From contig NZ_RCWZ01000002.1 in NCBI RefSeq assembly GCF_003675385.1, positions 1,240,001 to 1,304,000 on the forward strand: 64,000 bases of DNA, in the 5' to 3' direction. Positions 17,713 through 26,943 of this stretch are shown in pieces. The stretch comes from Mucilaginibacter kameinonensis. Lineage in GTDB: Bacteria > Bacteroidota > Bacteroidia > Sphingobacteriales > Sphingobacteriaceae. Below the pieces are notes generated by a model. The model was not told the DNA's origin and searched no databases. It saw only the letters and a list, made by a program, of their open reading frames with translations. How positions within the stretch are numbered: position 1 is the stretch's first letter; every line of letters starts with the position of its first letter. Both the position numbers and the translations under genes were made by a program.

Positions 17713-18171
17713 TTATTGATAATGATTGGGGTTTGTTGGGGTTGATGGATTAGGTGTTGGACTTGGTGTAGTCGGGCTCGACGGATTAGGTGTCGGGCTT
17801 GGGGTTGGCGCCGGCGTTGGCATATTAGGTGTGCTTGGCTGAGGCACCGGGTTTGGTGTATTAGGTGTTGGTGATGGGCTTGGGGTAGGCGTTGGTGTAG
17901 GAGCAGGTGTCGGTGTTGGCACTGGCATCGGTACACGGTTCGGATCTGTAGGCGTTGGTGTAGGTGCTGGATTTGGCACCGGATCTGTTGGTTTTGGGGT
18001 TGGATCCGGTGTTTTTGGTTTCTTTTTATTTTTACCTGGCACGGTATCGGTTGCCATGTTGTATTTCGCTATTGAAATGCCATTATTTTGAGACTTGTGG
18101 CCGTTGGCTAATGCAAATGAACCGGCTAACGACAGGGCGATAGCGGCTGTTGCTATTCTTAGATTTTTCAT
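17713..18171 (-). CDS. exported Pro/Thr-rich low-complexity protein
   Basis: A 152-residue protein with a Sec signal peptide (cleavage near AGSFALANG, residue 22) and almost no other order. From residue 50 to the C terminus it is built of P-T, P-S and P-N units ([12 protein letters not shown] and similar), preceded by a basic KNKKKPKTP stretch. This composition suggests an extended, possibly glycosylated, surface or periplasmic spacer. The coding DNA is a degenerate repeat of GGTGTTGG-like words on the plus strand, prone to length change. No catalytic domain is present. The function is unknown. Confidence 0.65.
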   Translation of the reverse strand: MKNLRIATAAIALSLAGSFALANGHKSQNNGISIAKYNMATDTVPGKNKKKPKTPDPTPKPTDPVPNPAPTPTPTDPNRVPMPVPTPTPAPTPTPTPSPSPTPNTPNPVPQPSTPNMPTPAPTPSPTPNPSSPTTPSPTPNPSTPTNPNHYQ

Positions 18172-18348
18172 ATTTTTTCTTTTTATTTATGAAAAGTTAA
18201 CTAATAATATAACATAGTAGAGGGGGAAGGGTTTTAAAAAGTTGAAATGAATGTGACTGCCGTGGCCGATATCGTTGATTCGCCGTTTGTTATATTATTG
18301 CGGTATTTGAAAATGATTAATGTATCGCCGGTTTAAACAGCAAGATTT

Positions 18349-18356
18349 TATATTTG
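18349..18356 (+). promoter_or_regulatory. -7 promoter box for the acetyltransferase gene
   Basis: TATATTTG is an exact TAnnTTTG match, 25 bases before the ATG at 18382. The -33 element is not clear. Confidence 0.5.
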
Positions 18357-18381
18357 CAATATACCTGCAAATCAATTACCT

Positions 18382-18933
18382 ATGACCGAACTTGAAAAAA
18401 TGACATCCGGCGAGCTTTATAACGCCGGCGACGCTGAGCTTGTAGCTGCCCGTTCAAAAGCGCGACAACTGTTTACTCAATATAATGCTGCCAGTTATGA
18501 CGACAAGGAAACCAAAACTGCCCTGCTAAAACAATTGCTGGGAAATTTTAAGGGTAATATTGATATCCAGTCGCCGTTTTACTGCGATTATGGTTTTAAT
18601 ATCACGGCCGGCGATAACCTGTTTCTGAATTTCAACTGCATCATACTGGATTGCGCCCGTGTTACTTTTGGCGATAATGTTTTCCTTGCGCCTAATGTAC
18701 AGCTTTATACAGCGTATCACCCCGTCATAGCTGCGGAGCGGATAAAAGGCCCCGAATATGCCGCGCCCATCACCATTGGCAATAACGTATGGCTGGGTGG
18801 CGGTGTAATTGTATGCCCGGGTGTTACTATTGGCGATAACACCACCATAGGTGCCGGAAGCGTGGTTACCAAAGATATTCCTGCAAATGTAGTGGCTGTT
18901 GGGAACCCCTGCCGGGTGATCAGGTCTCTTTGA
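18382..18933 (+). CDS. sugar O-acetyltransferase, Maa/NodL/LacA type
   Basis: A 183-residue left-handed beta-helix acetyltransferase that moves acetyl from acetyl-CoA to a sugar hydroxyl. The N-terminal Mac domain (MTSGELYNAGDAELVAARSK) is followed by hexapeptide repeats from residue 60 to 170 (ITIGNNVWLGGGVIVCPGVT, IGDNTTIGAGSVVTKDIPA). The catalytic His is H113 in YTAYHPV, the position of the maltose acetyltransferase His. Total length is as in Maa. The true sugar is not predictable. It stands alone behind a clear -7 box and is convergent with the DUF2236 gene, with 11 bases between stops. Confidence 0.9.
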   Translation: MTELEKMTSGELYNAGDAELVAARSKARQLFTQYNAASYDDKETKTALLKQLLGNFKGNIDIQSPFYCDYGFNITAGDNLFLNFNCIILDCARVTFGDNVFLAPNVQLYTAYHPVIAAERIKGPEYAAPITIGNNVWLGGGVIVCPGVTIGDNTTIGAGSVVTKDIPANVVAVGNPCRVIRSL

Positions 18934-18944
18934 TCTGGTTAGGG

Positions 18945-19715
18945 TCAGCCAAAAGCATAAGGTCGATCCATTCCCTGGATCTGGATTTTGTATTGTGCAG
19001 GGAGAAGGGCGTCCCGTAAAAACTTCCCGGGTTTAAGGTTCTTTGTAGCCTTATATACTTTTAATACTGGCCAAAGCCAGGCCGTTTTGCCCAGCGGTAG
19101 TTGCTGGCTAACTTGTGCCGGTACAGTAAGCAATTGCGCCTGTTTCAGGATCTGATAACGAACCAAACCGAGATGTTTTCTGTATTGATGATACAAATCG
19201 ATGGTAAAAGCGCTATTGATGAGGTCGGTTTCAAGATGCTCCCCGCGCATTTGCAGGTATTGCTGATAATCGGCAGGCAAACCTGTTAAATGCATCCGTT
19301 CACCAACCTGTTTAAAAACGTTAAAAACTTCGGTTTTTTCGGCTACACTTAAGGGTTTTTCCAATAATTCATACGAGCGGATTGACAAATCTATGAGTAA
19401 GAATAATACATCACGATAGGCCCAGTCAGGTATTTGGGAGCCGCGAGATGTTTCAACGCCTTTGTGAATAGCAGTTATTTTATCGATAGCCTTCAAAGCT
19501 GCTTCACGCTCCGAAAAGAGAATCTGCCGGGAATAAGCCACCGTGCTGAATAGACGGCCCAAAGGGTCTGCCGGAAGCTTACCTGTAAAATAAAGCCAGT
19601 CGACCGCCTTGTTTAAAGCAAACTCGGCAGCCGCGCCTGCAAAAATAAAAAGGATGGTATCTGCCTTGCCCCAAATCCTGCGCACTATCGAATGTTCATC
19701 CACAAAAAGTTCCAT
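18945..19715 (-). CDS. DUF2236 (MpaB/rubber-oxygenase-like) family protein
   Basis: A 256-residue protein resembling DUF2236, the family of latex-clearing (rubber) oxygenases and ER-bound MpaB. It opens IVRRIWGKADTILFIFAGAAAE, then DPLGRLFSTVAYSRQILF and the helix KAIDKITAIHKGVE with the conserved His that binds haem in studied members. The usual HP motif after the first helix is replaced by LNKAVDW, so catalytic activity is uncertain. The protein is mostly helical. It is translated after the DUF2809 gene with one base between stop and start, so the two are in one operon. Confidence 0.7.
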   Translation of the reverse strand: MELFVDEHSIVRRIWGKADTILFIFAGAAAEFALNKAVDWLYFTGKLPADPLGRLFSTVAYSRQILFSEREAALKAIDKITAIHKGVETSRGSQIPDWAYRDVLFLLIDLSIRSYELLEKPLSVAEKTEVFNVFKQVGERMHLTGLPADYQQYLQMRGEHLETDLINSAFTIDLYHQYRKHLGLVRYQILKQAQLLTVPAQVSQQLPLGKTAWLWPVLKVYKATKNLKPGKFLRDALLPAQYKIQIQGMDRPYAFG

Positions 19716-19716
19716 A

Positions 19717-20115
19717 CTATATAATGTTAGCTTTTGATAAGTTGTTTTTGGCCTGCCTGTAAAATAGTTCGGCTATTATTACTATAAATATGCCCACAGT
19801 ATAACAAAGTATATCTCCCGATGAAAATGATTGCCCAAGTAGTATGGCAGCCAATTTTGAGTTTTGTAAACCAAGGTGCTTAAGTAAGTTAAAGTACTGG
19901 GAAATTTCAACTATGTAAGAAAAGAACAACGCACCGATTGCAGCTTTAATCCAGGAGATATCGATCACGCTTTTTACAAAGCAATAAATAAGGATAACCA
20001 CTAAAAGATCGCCGCCAAAAGGGCGGATAAGGTCATCATGTAGGTATACACCGATAAACACTTCAATTATAAAAAGTAGTAAAGTTAAGATGGCGTATGT
20101 TTTGTTTAATTTCAT
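19717..20115 (-). CDS. DUF2809 family membrane protein
   Basis: A 132-residue inner-membrane protein with four predicted helices (about residues 8-26, 35-52, 60-78 and 98-118). The family motifs are visible: DDLIRPFGGDLLVVILIY and ALFFSYIVEISQYFNLL. The function of DUF2809 is unknown. It is the first gene of a two-gene operon with the DUF2236 protein, which starts one base after this stop. The co-transcription suggests that the soluble partner works near the membrane; this is inference. Confidence 0.8.
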   Translation of the reverse strand: MKLNKTYAILTLLLFIIEVFIGVYLHDDLIRPFGGDLLVVILIYCFVKSVIDISWIKAAIGALFFSYIVEISQYFNLLKHLGLQNSKLAAILLGQSFSSGDILCYTVGIFIVIIAELFYRQAKNNLSKANII

Positions 20116-20325
20116 TTGGTTTTTAAAAAGTACTTTGTATTTTAAAGTTAATAAATGTTTTTATATCCGCAATCGGCAAACCTATTTTTTATCCTTGGGG
20201 GATGGCTGTTTTTTATCTGAGCTGCTAACTTTTGTGGTCTTTTATGATTGTTTAAAACTTGAATGCTAATTTTTATAGTTTTTAAATTGCAACTGGTATA
20301 CTTGTATTTTAATTTAAGCAGGTAT

Positions 20326-20889
20326 ATGGTAAACGCAGTTTTTGAGTTTGAATTTAATAATCAGGTTATTGAGTTTGATATAAGCGATAAGGATTTGATG
20401 ATAAATGCCACGGAGATGGGCAAAATATTCGGAAAAAATCCGGCCGAGTTTTTAAAGTTGAAGCAAACCAAAGATTTTATAGAAGAACTGAAAAATTTGC
20501 CTTTACCTTTTAATGAAGCAAACGAAGAGCGAAGCTATGCCGATAGTCAGACCGATCTGGAATCGATGATATTTGTAAATAAGATAGATGGTTTATGGAT
20601 GTGCGAGATCCTGGCATTGAAATTTGCCGGCTGGCTAAATCCTAAATTTGAGGTTTGGGTTTACAGTACCATACGGGAGTTTCTACCCAATTTGCGAGAT
20701 AATAATGAAGCCTACAAGCAAATTGTAAAGTTTGAAGATCAACTGGAAAAGCTGGTGAAAAAATTACAAGGCAATGCAGATTTTCAATCGTATATGTTAT
20801 TGCAGGAAAAACTGAAAAAGCTGCCTTATAGGATCAAACGAAATAATCAGGCTACTTTAAGGCAGTATAGGCAGTTAAAGGCTATTTAA
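20326..20889 (+). CDS. KilA-N domain protein
   Basis: A 187-residue protein whose first 110 residues form a KilA-N domain: FEFNNQVIEFDISDKDLMINATEMGKIFGK, then WMCEILALKFAGWLNPKFEVWVYS. KilA-N is a DNA-binding fold common in phages, large DNA viruses and some bacterial chromosomes, often in antirepressor-like proteins. The C-terminal part (residues 115-187) is a charged helical segment likely to be coiled coil (QIVKFEDQLEKLVKKLQG). The ATG at 20326 is chosen over an upstream hydrophobic extension from 20263 because the domain begins right there. No phage genes surround it, so it is a domesticated or solitary gene. Confidence 0.85.
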   Translation: MVNAVFEFEFNNQVIEFDISDKDLMINATEMGKIFGKNPAEFLKLKQTKDFIEELKNLPLPFNEANEERSYADSQTDLESMIFVNKIDGLWMCEILALKFAGWLNPKFEVWVYSTIREFLPNLRDNNEAYKQIVKFEDQLEKLVKKLQGNADFQSYMLLQEKLKKLPYRIKRNNQATLRQYRQLKAI

Positions 20890-21121
20890 TTATTATTTTG
20901 TGGAGAAGGCATGCAGCCTTCTCCGATTTACTTTTTCGTTTTCGGCAATATACCTAACTCCGTTTTGCCAATTTAATGTCATTAAATCGCTGTTGATTTA
21001 GTATTAAATAATTGTAATCCTATTTTTTTTACTTTCGCTTTTTATTAGCTCCCGGCGCAAATGGGTTTGATCATCTCCTGCCGATCAGTCCCTGGGGGAA
21101 ACTAAAAGCAACGTGTTTTTC

Positions 21122-23056
21122 ATGGAAAGTAAATTAAGGTTGGCCGAATATAAAGTACTTTTATACAGGCTGTTTTTGGGGTATTTATTCTATTTTATTG
21201 CAAGGGTGCTGTTCTTTGCATTTAATACGCACCTGTTTGCTGTTGATAGCTTTTGGGCACTGCTCAGGTTATGCTACTACGGTATGGCCTTTGATACCAC
21301 TGCGCTGCTTTATATCAATAGCCTGTTTATTTTGCTTAGCGTTTTGCCGCTAACTATTAATACCCGGCCTAAATTTCAAAAAGGGATGGCCATCCTGTAC
21401 TTTGTTACCAATTTACTCGCGTACGCTACCAACTTTGTTGATATTATTTACTACCGCTTCAGCCAGGTGCGTTCAACCAAAGCTACACTTGATGTACTTG
21501 CCGATGAGAATAACAAGAAACTATTGTTCACTCATTTTTCTGAAGCCTATTGGTATGTAGTAACCATATTTATACTGTGTGCTGTTTGCTGGATCTGGCT
21601 GTATGGACGTGTAAAGTTGAAATCCGCGAAGGTGACTGATAAGAAGGTATATTTCTCATCATCTGTAGTTTCCTTTTTGTTGATCTTTGCACTGGTTATC
21701 GGAGGGATTCGTGGTGATTTTGCCCATAGCACAAGGCCAATTAATATGGTTGATGCCTATAAGCATATCACGGTGCCTAACCAGGGCGATATCGTGTTAA
21801 ATACGCCCTTCGCTATTTTTCGTACGCTGGGTACCAATAATTATAAGCTTCAGCATTGGGCGGATGAGGCCTACATCAACACCAACATAAAACCCGTAAA
21901 ACAATATAATACTAAACCTGCTAATAAACCCAATGTGGTGATCATTATATTGGAAAGCATGGCCCGCGAATATTGGGGCAGCATGAACCGCGATGTTAAT
22001 ATACCGGGCTTTAAATCATATACACCGTTTTTAGATTCATTATCCAACAGCAGCCTGATATTTACCAATGCTTATGCAACGGGCAGGCAATCTATTCATG
22101 CGGTATCGTCGGTTATAGCTGGTATTCCTTCGTTTCAGAATGCATTTACATCATCACCATACGCCAAGCAAAAAATCCAGTCGGTAGTATCCATTTGTGA
22201 TAATATGGGGTACGAGACCTCTTTCTTCCATGGTGCCGCTAACGGTTCGATGGGTTTTCAGGGTTTTGGTAGTATTTTAGGGTACAAGCACTATTATGGC
22301 CGTACAGAGTATAATGATGATAAAGACTTTGACGGTATCTGGGGTATTTGGGACGAGCACTTTTTCCCGTTCATGGGTCGCACACTTAGCGCGCAGAAAC
22401 AGCCCTTTATGGCCACGCTTTTCACCCTTTCATCGCATGATCCTTATCAGTTGCCCGAAAAGTATAAAGCAAGGTTTAAAGGAGGGCCGCTGGCTATTGA
22501 TAAATGCGTTCAATATACGGATAATGCTTTGCGAATCTTTTTTAATTACGCTAAAACACAGCCATGGTTCAATAATACCATTTTTGTGATCACTGCTGAT
22601 CATACCAGCCAGACCTATTATCCCGAATACAGTAAACAGGTTAACCGCTTTGCCGTACCTATCCTTTTTTATAGTGCCAATAACGCCTATAACTTAAAAG
22701 GTGTACGTACCGATTTGGCTTCGCAAATGGATATTTACCCAACAGTTGTTGACCTCATAGGTTATAACAAACCTTTCAGGTCATGGGGTAGGAGCCTGGT
22801 AAGTAACTTGCCCGATGAACAGCCCAAGGTGATCAATTCAACGGGTAATATTTACCAGTTTATGCAGGGCAATTATACTTACTTGTTCGACGGCAAAAAC
22901 TTCACCGGCATTTTTGATGTGAGCGATAAAGGGTTGGAGAAAAACCTGATGACCGCACAACCTAACGCTGAAATGCAAAAAGGTATGCAGGATTGTAAGG
23001 CCCTGATCCAGGATTATGCAGACAGGATTGTGAACGGGAAGTTGGTGGCGAAATAG
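21122..23056 (+). CDS. LtaS-type sulfatase-fold membrane phosphotransferase
   Basis: A 644-residue protein with an N-terminal membrane part of five helices (about residues 15-205) and an extracytoplasmic sulfatase/alkaline-phosphatase-fold domain (about 265-635). Metal ligands are visible: Glu278 in IIILESMAREY and Asp493-His494 in ITADHTSQ. The nucleophile region reads YATGRQSIHAVSS (317-329) where LtaS has a Thr; T320 or S324 may serve. Gram-negative members are thought to transfer phosphate-linked groups to lipids or glycans. The frame is open from a GTG at 21113; the ATG at 21122 is preferred. The donor and acceptor are not predictable. Confidence 0.85.
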   Translation: MESKLRLAEYKVLLYRLFLGYLFYFIARVLFFAFNTHLFAVDSFWALLRLCYYGMAFDTTALLYINSLFILLSVLPLTINTRPKFQKGMAILYFVTNLLAYATNFVDIIYYRFSQVRSTKATLDVLADENNKKLLFTHFSEAYWYVVTIFILCAVCWIWLYGRVKLKSAKVTDKKVYFSSSVVSFLLIFALVIGGIRGDFAHSTRPINMVDAYKHITVPNQGDIVLNTPFAIFRTLGTNNYKLQHWADEAYINTNIKPVKQYNTKPANKPNVVIIILESMAREYWGSMNRDVNIPGFKSYTPFLDSLSNSSLIFTNAYATGRQSIHAVSSVIAGIPSFQNAFTSSPYAKQKIQSVVSICDNMGYETSFFHGAANGSMGFQGFGSILGYKHYYGRTEYNDDKDFDGIWGIWDEHFFPFMGRTLSAQKQPFMATLFTLSSHDPYQLPEKYKARFKGGPLAIDKCVQYTDNALRIFFNYAKTQPWFNNTIFVITADHTSQTYYPEYSKQVNRFAVPILFYSANNAYNLKGVRTDLASQMDIYPTVVDLIGYNKPFRSWGRSLVSNLPDEQPKVINSTGNIYQFMQGNYTYLFDGKNFTGIFDVSDKGLEKNLMTAQPNAEMQKGMQDCKALIQDYADRIVNGKLVAK

Positions 23057-23059
23057 TAA

Positions 23060-23899
23060 TTAATAAGTATATTCTCTTTTTTTATCAGAATATAGTTGTT
23101 TTTTATGCTCGCCGTTTGGTTTGGTACTTATTTCGTAAGCTGTTTCGTTAATGCAGTTGCCGCGGGAATCATAGGTTAATGTGGCTTCAAAATAGTTTTT
23201 ATTTCCTTTGTAATCTTTTCTTATCCAGCTTACTAAATCGCCTTGTGGATTAAACGTCATACCTTCATCTGGCATTATGATGTTTTTCTTAAAATTGATT
23301 GTTGAGGTATCTGTATTCAAGATGGTGCCATCCGGTTTTATCACAGAGGTAATTACTTTATTCTTGTCATATAAATAGCTCGCCGTTTCTTTACCGTAAG
23401 GGCTACCGTCAGCTGCAAAACCCGAAATTTCCACAGGGTTACCACGTTCATTATTTACAATTTCGTAATGCTCAAATACATTGCCCGCTATGTTTTGGTA
23501 GATGATCTGCACCAAAAAATGCTGATTGTTGTATTGGTAAGTTATCATGTGTTTCTGCACGCCTAAGGCAGTCCAGCTTTCCGCAGTACTTGATAAAATC
23601 AACCTGTTGGTGGTGTCATTGGTTTGGGCAAGTCTTAAATTAAGTTTGTTATCATCGTCAAAGCGTTCTTCTGTTACAAGCATGCCAGCGTTATCAAACT
23701 TTTTTATGCTCTTGTTTTTGCTGTTACCCCTGTTTCTATAAAATGTCATGGTTTCAGTTATTTTTTTAGGTCGGGTACCTTTATAGTCGCGTTCTTCATT
23801 TAGGTGTAAAGCGCTGTATATATTTTGCGCACTTGCCAGCATTGGTATTAAAATAAATATGCAAGAGATTGTTAGTTTATATGTGATTTTTTTGCGCAT
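23060..23899 (-). CDS. exported hypothetical protein with YD/Rhs-like repeats
   Basis: A 279-residue protein with a Sec signal peptide (ends LASAQN, residue 25). The mature part contains short strands of the RHS/YD type: KSIKKFDNAGMLVTEERFDDD, NNERGNPVEISGFAADGSPYG and TYDSRGNCINETAYE. Such repeats are common in small exported Bacteroidota proteins of unknown role. It is convergent with the LtaS-like gene, with three bases between the stop codons. A -7 box TACTTTTG on the minus strand lies at 23938-23945. Confidence 0.65.
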   Translation of the reverse strand: MRKKITYKLTISCIFILIPMLASAQNIYSALHLNEERDYKGTRPKKITETMTFYRNRGNSKNKSIKKFDNAGMLVTEERFDDDNKLNLRLAQTNDTTNRLILSSTAESWTALGVQKHMITYQYNNQHFLVQIIYQNIAGNVFEHYEIVNNERGNPVEISGFAADGSPYGKETASYLYDKNKVITSVIKPDGTILNTDTSTINFKKNIIMPDEGMTFNPQGDLVSWIRKDYKGNKNYFEATLTYDSRGNCINETAYEISTKPNGEHKKQLYSDKKREYTY

Positions 23900-23937
23900 A
23901 AGGTTTAGTGTTTATTATGAAATAGATTATAAGTTTT

Positions 23938-23945
23938 CAAAAGTA
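23938..23945 (-). promoter_or_regulatory. -7 promoter box for the YD-repeat gene
   Basis: Minus-strand TACTTTTG matches TAnnTTTG, with a predicted start of transcription about 35 bases before the ATG at 23899. No -33 box is obvious. Confidence 0.4.
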
Positions 23946-24049
23946 AGATAAGGCGGATAGTTTGTTTTACCCATATATTCCACACCACCTCAACTTTTCA
24001 ACAATGCCCTAAAACACCTGCCAATGCATTAACTTTACCCGATTAACAG

Positions 24050-24055
24050 AAGGAG
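24050..24055 (+). promoter_or_regulatory. Shine-Dalgarno sequence deciding the mutS TTG start
   Basis: AAGGAG lies seven bases before the TTG at 24063. Strong Shine-Dalgarno sites are rare in this window, so it supports the unusual start codon. Confidence 0.6.
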
Positions 24056-24062
24056 TAACCGC

Positions 24063-26672
24063 TTGGCTAAAGATACTACCAAAGAAACCCCCTTAATGCA
24101 GCAATATAATGCTATCAAAGTAAAGTACCCTGGTGCTTTGCTGCTGTTTAGGGTGGGCGATTTTTATGAAACATTTGGCGAAGACGCCGTAAAGGCTGCC
24201 GGCATTTTGGGCATAGTACTAACCCGCCGGGCAAACGGCGCCGCTACACATATTGAGCTTGCCGGCTTTCCGCACCATTCACTGGATACGTATCTGCCTA
24301 AACTGGTAAGGGCAGGGCAACGTGTGGCCATCTGCGATCAGCTGGAAGATCCTAAAACTACCAAAACCATTGTTAAGCGTGGCGTAACCGAACTGGTTAC
24401 ACCCGGTGTAGCTACTAACGATAACATCCTGCACCAAAAGAGCAATAACTACCTGGCATCGCTTCATTTTGAAAAAAATAGCATCGGTATTGCCTTGATT
24501 GATATTTCGACAGGCGAGTTCATGACCGCGCAGGGTAACAGCGATTATATTGATAAACTGCTGCAAAGCTTTTCGCCCAGTGAGGTGATCTATCCTAAAA
24601 GCCGCACACGCGATTTTAAGGATACCTATGGCGATCGCTTTTATACCTATGCCCTTGATGAGTGGCCTTACAGCGGCGATTATGCCAATGAAACATTGCT
24701 TAAGCATTTCGGTGTTAAATCGTTAAAAGGTTTTGGTATCGATAAGCTGAATTTAGGCATTATTGCTGCCGGTGTCGCCATTCATTATCTTAATGAAACA
24801 GAGCACCGCAACCTTGGGCATATCTCGGCCATCAGCAGGATAGAGGAAGACAGGTACCTATGGCTCGACAGGTTCAGTATCCGTAACCTGGAATTGGTAG
24901 GTTCGGCCAATGAAAATGCCATGACCCTGGTTGATGTGCTTGATCATACCTGCTCGCCAATGGGGGCACGTTTGCTGCGCCGCTGGATTGTGATGCCGTT
25001 AAAGCAGATCAAAGCTATTAACGACCGTTTAGGTGTGGTTGAATACCTGATTGGCAACGAGGAGTTGAGAGAAGAGTTATTGCAGTACCTGCGCCAGATA
25101 GGTGATCTGGAAAGATTGATTTCAAAGATAGGCCTTCAAAAAGCTAATCCGCGCGAGGTTTGCCAATTGAAAAAGGCTTTAACAGCAATATCGTACATCA
25201 AGCGTATTGCCGAATCATCGGAAAGCGCACCGCTGCGTGCCATAGGCGAGCAGTTAAATCCATGCACGCTGATCTGTGAAAAGATAGAACGCGAATTGAA
25301 CCCCGAGCCGCCGGTAATGCTGGTAAAAGGTTCGGTAATGAACGAGGGGATTAATGAAGAGCTTGACCGGTTACGCAAAATCGCTTTTGGCGGCAAAGGT
25401 TACCTGCTGGAGATTCAGAAACGTGAAGCAGAGTTAACCGGAATTCCATCACTTAAAGTATCGTTCAATAATGTGTTTGGTTATTACCTGGAGGTTACGC
25501 ACAGTCATCGTGATAAGGTACCAACCGAATGGATCCGTAAGCAAACCCTGGTTAACGCGGAGCGTTACATCACTCCGGAACTTAAAGAATATGAAGAGCA
25601 GATTTTAGGTGCCGAAGAAAAGATTCTGGCACTTGAAACTCAGCTATACAATGACTTGTTGTATTCGCTTGCCGAATATATTAAACCTATCCAGCTTAAT
25701 GCCCAGCTCATAGCCCGTTTGGATGTATTGCTCAACTTCGCCACCATTTCCATTAAAAACTACTACGTAAAACCGGAGATAAACGAAAGTAAAGTACTTG
25801 ATATTGCCGGCGGCCGCCACCCGGTTATTGAGAAGAACCTGCCGATAGGCGAGGAATACATTACCAACAGCGTATACCTCGATTCGGAAACCCAGCAGAT
25901 CATCATTATTACCGGTCCCAATATGGCAGGTAAATCGGCCTTGTTAAGGCAAACCGGTTTAATTGTACTGATGGCCCAGATGGGATGTTTTGTACCTGCT
26001 AAGGCTGCAACCATTGGGTTGGTGGACAAGATATTTACAAGGGTAGGCGCATCGGATAACCTTTCGTCCGGCGAATCGACGTTCATGGTGGAGATGAACG
26101 AAACAGCCAGTATCCTCAATAACCTGAGCGACAGGAGCCTGATCCTGCTTGATGAGATTGGTCGTGGTACATCAACCTATGATGGTATCTCTATTGCCTG
26201 GTCAATTGCCGAGTATTTGCATAATCATCCAGCCGCGAGGGCTAAAACGCTTTTTGCTACGCATTATCATGAGTTGAACGAACTCAGTAATTCGTTTAAT
26301 CGGATTAAAAACTTTAATGTATCGGTAAAAGAGGTTGGCCAGCAGATTATCTTTTTGCGTAAGCTGGTACCCGGTGGCAGCGAGCATAGCTTCGGTATTC
26401 ACGTTGCAAAACTGGCCGGCATGCCATCAAAAGTACTTTCCCGTGCCAACGAAATCTTAAAGAAACTGGAAAACGAACGCACCGGCGGCGAACATATCAA
26501 AGAAAGTATCCGCAAGGTACAGAAACAGGCTGTACAAATGCAGATGTTTTCTATTGATGACCCGGTACTGGTAAAAATCCGCGATACACTAAATAACCTC
26601 GATGTAAACACACTTACCCCAGTTGAAGCGCTGATGAAACTGGATGAGATACAGCGTGTGGTGAAGAGTTGA
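24063..26672 (+). CDS. mutS: DNA mismatch repair protein MutS
   Basis: An 869-residue MutS ATPase that recognises mismatches and starts their repair. Residues 34-36 (FYE in [12 protein letters not shown]) are the mismatch-wedge motif. Connector, lever and clamp domains follow. The C-terminal ATPase has Walker [16 protein letters not shown] (near 620), [14 protein letters not shown] (signature), Walker [18 protein letters not shown] and the His switch ATHYHEL. The start is a TTG, since [19 protein letters not shown] matches the usual MutS N terminus and an AAGGAG site is spaced correctly; the next ATG would cut into the mismatch domain. It is transcribed alone. Confidence 0.97.
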   Translation: MAKDTTKETPLMQQYNAIKVKYPGALLLFRVGDFYETFGEDAVKAAGILGIVLTRRANGAATHIELAGFPHHSLDTYLPKLVRAGQRVAICDQLEDPKTTKTIVKRGVTELVTPGVATNDNILHQKSNNYLASLHFEKNSIGIALIDISTGEFMTAQGNSDYIDKLLQSFSPSEVIYPKSRTRDFKDTYGDRFYTYALDEWPYSGDYANETLLKHFGVKSLKGFGIDKLNLGIIAAGVAIHYLNETEHRNLGHISAISRIEEDRYLWLDRFSIRNLELVGSANENAMTLVDVLDHTCSPMGARLLRRWIVMPLKQIKAINDRLGVVEYLIGNEELREELLQYLRQIGDLERLISKIGLQKANPREVCQLKKALTAISYIKRIAESSESAPLRAIGEQLNPCTLICEKIERELNPEPPVMLVKGSVMNEGINEELDRLRKIAFGGKGYLLEIQKREAELTGIPSLKVSFNNVFGYYLEVTHSHRDKVPTEWIRKQTLVNAERYITPELKEYEEQILGAEEKILALETQLYNDLLYSLAEYIKPIQLNAQLIARLDVLLNFATISIKNYYVKPEINESKVLDIAGGRHPVIEKNLPIGEEYITNSVYLDSETQQIIIITGPNMAGKSALLRQTGLIVLMAQMGCFVPAKAATIGLVDKIFTRVGASDNLSSGESTFMVEMNETASILNNLSDRSLILLDEIGRGTSTYDGISIAWSIAEYLHNHPAARAKTLFATHYHELNELSNSFNRIKNFNVSVKEVGQQIIFLRKLVPGGSEHSFGIHVAKLAGMPSKVLSRANEILKKLENERTGGEHIKESIRKVQKQAVQMQMFSIDDPVLVKIRDTLNNLDVNTLTPVEALMKLDEIQRVVKS

Positions 26673-26678
26673 TGGTTT

Positions 26679-26879
26679 GGATGTGCAGATTTCAGATGTG
26701 CAAATGTGCAGACGAAAAAGCGTCATTGCGAGGCACGAAGCAATCCCGAACTATACAGAGAAACTTGCATGGCTGCTCTGCTTTTCGGGGATTGCTTCGT
26801 GCCTCGCAATGACTAACAGGAGAAGAGAAGATTTGTTTCCAACATCTGCACATCTGAAATCTACATATCTGCACATCCA
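26679..26879. repeat. nested composite palindrome containing REP-like element, copy 2
   Basis: Outer arms: GGATGTGCAGATTTCAGATG, continuing to 26701 (26679-26701), is mirrored at 26849-26879, exact apart from an 8-base insertion (ACATATCT) in the right arm. Inside lies a 92-bp palindrome (26722-26813) with arms GTCATTGCGAGG and CCTCGCAATGAC. Its inner parts GCACGAAGCAATC and GATTGCTTCGTGC also pair, and the apex holds CTATACAGAG (26751-26760). The inner element is the same family as 894-985. Confidence 0.85.
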
Positions 26880-26943
26880 CATCGTGTTGATATGTTAAAA
26901 ACATCTGTATAACATCAATAAACTTTAAAGCTAATTTTACTTC

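Noticed and set aside
20326..20889. KilA-N gene considered as a sign of a prophage.
   Set aside because: No integrase, capsid, tail or lysis genes are nearby, and the flanking genes are chromosomal.
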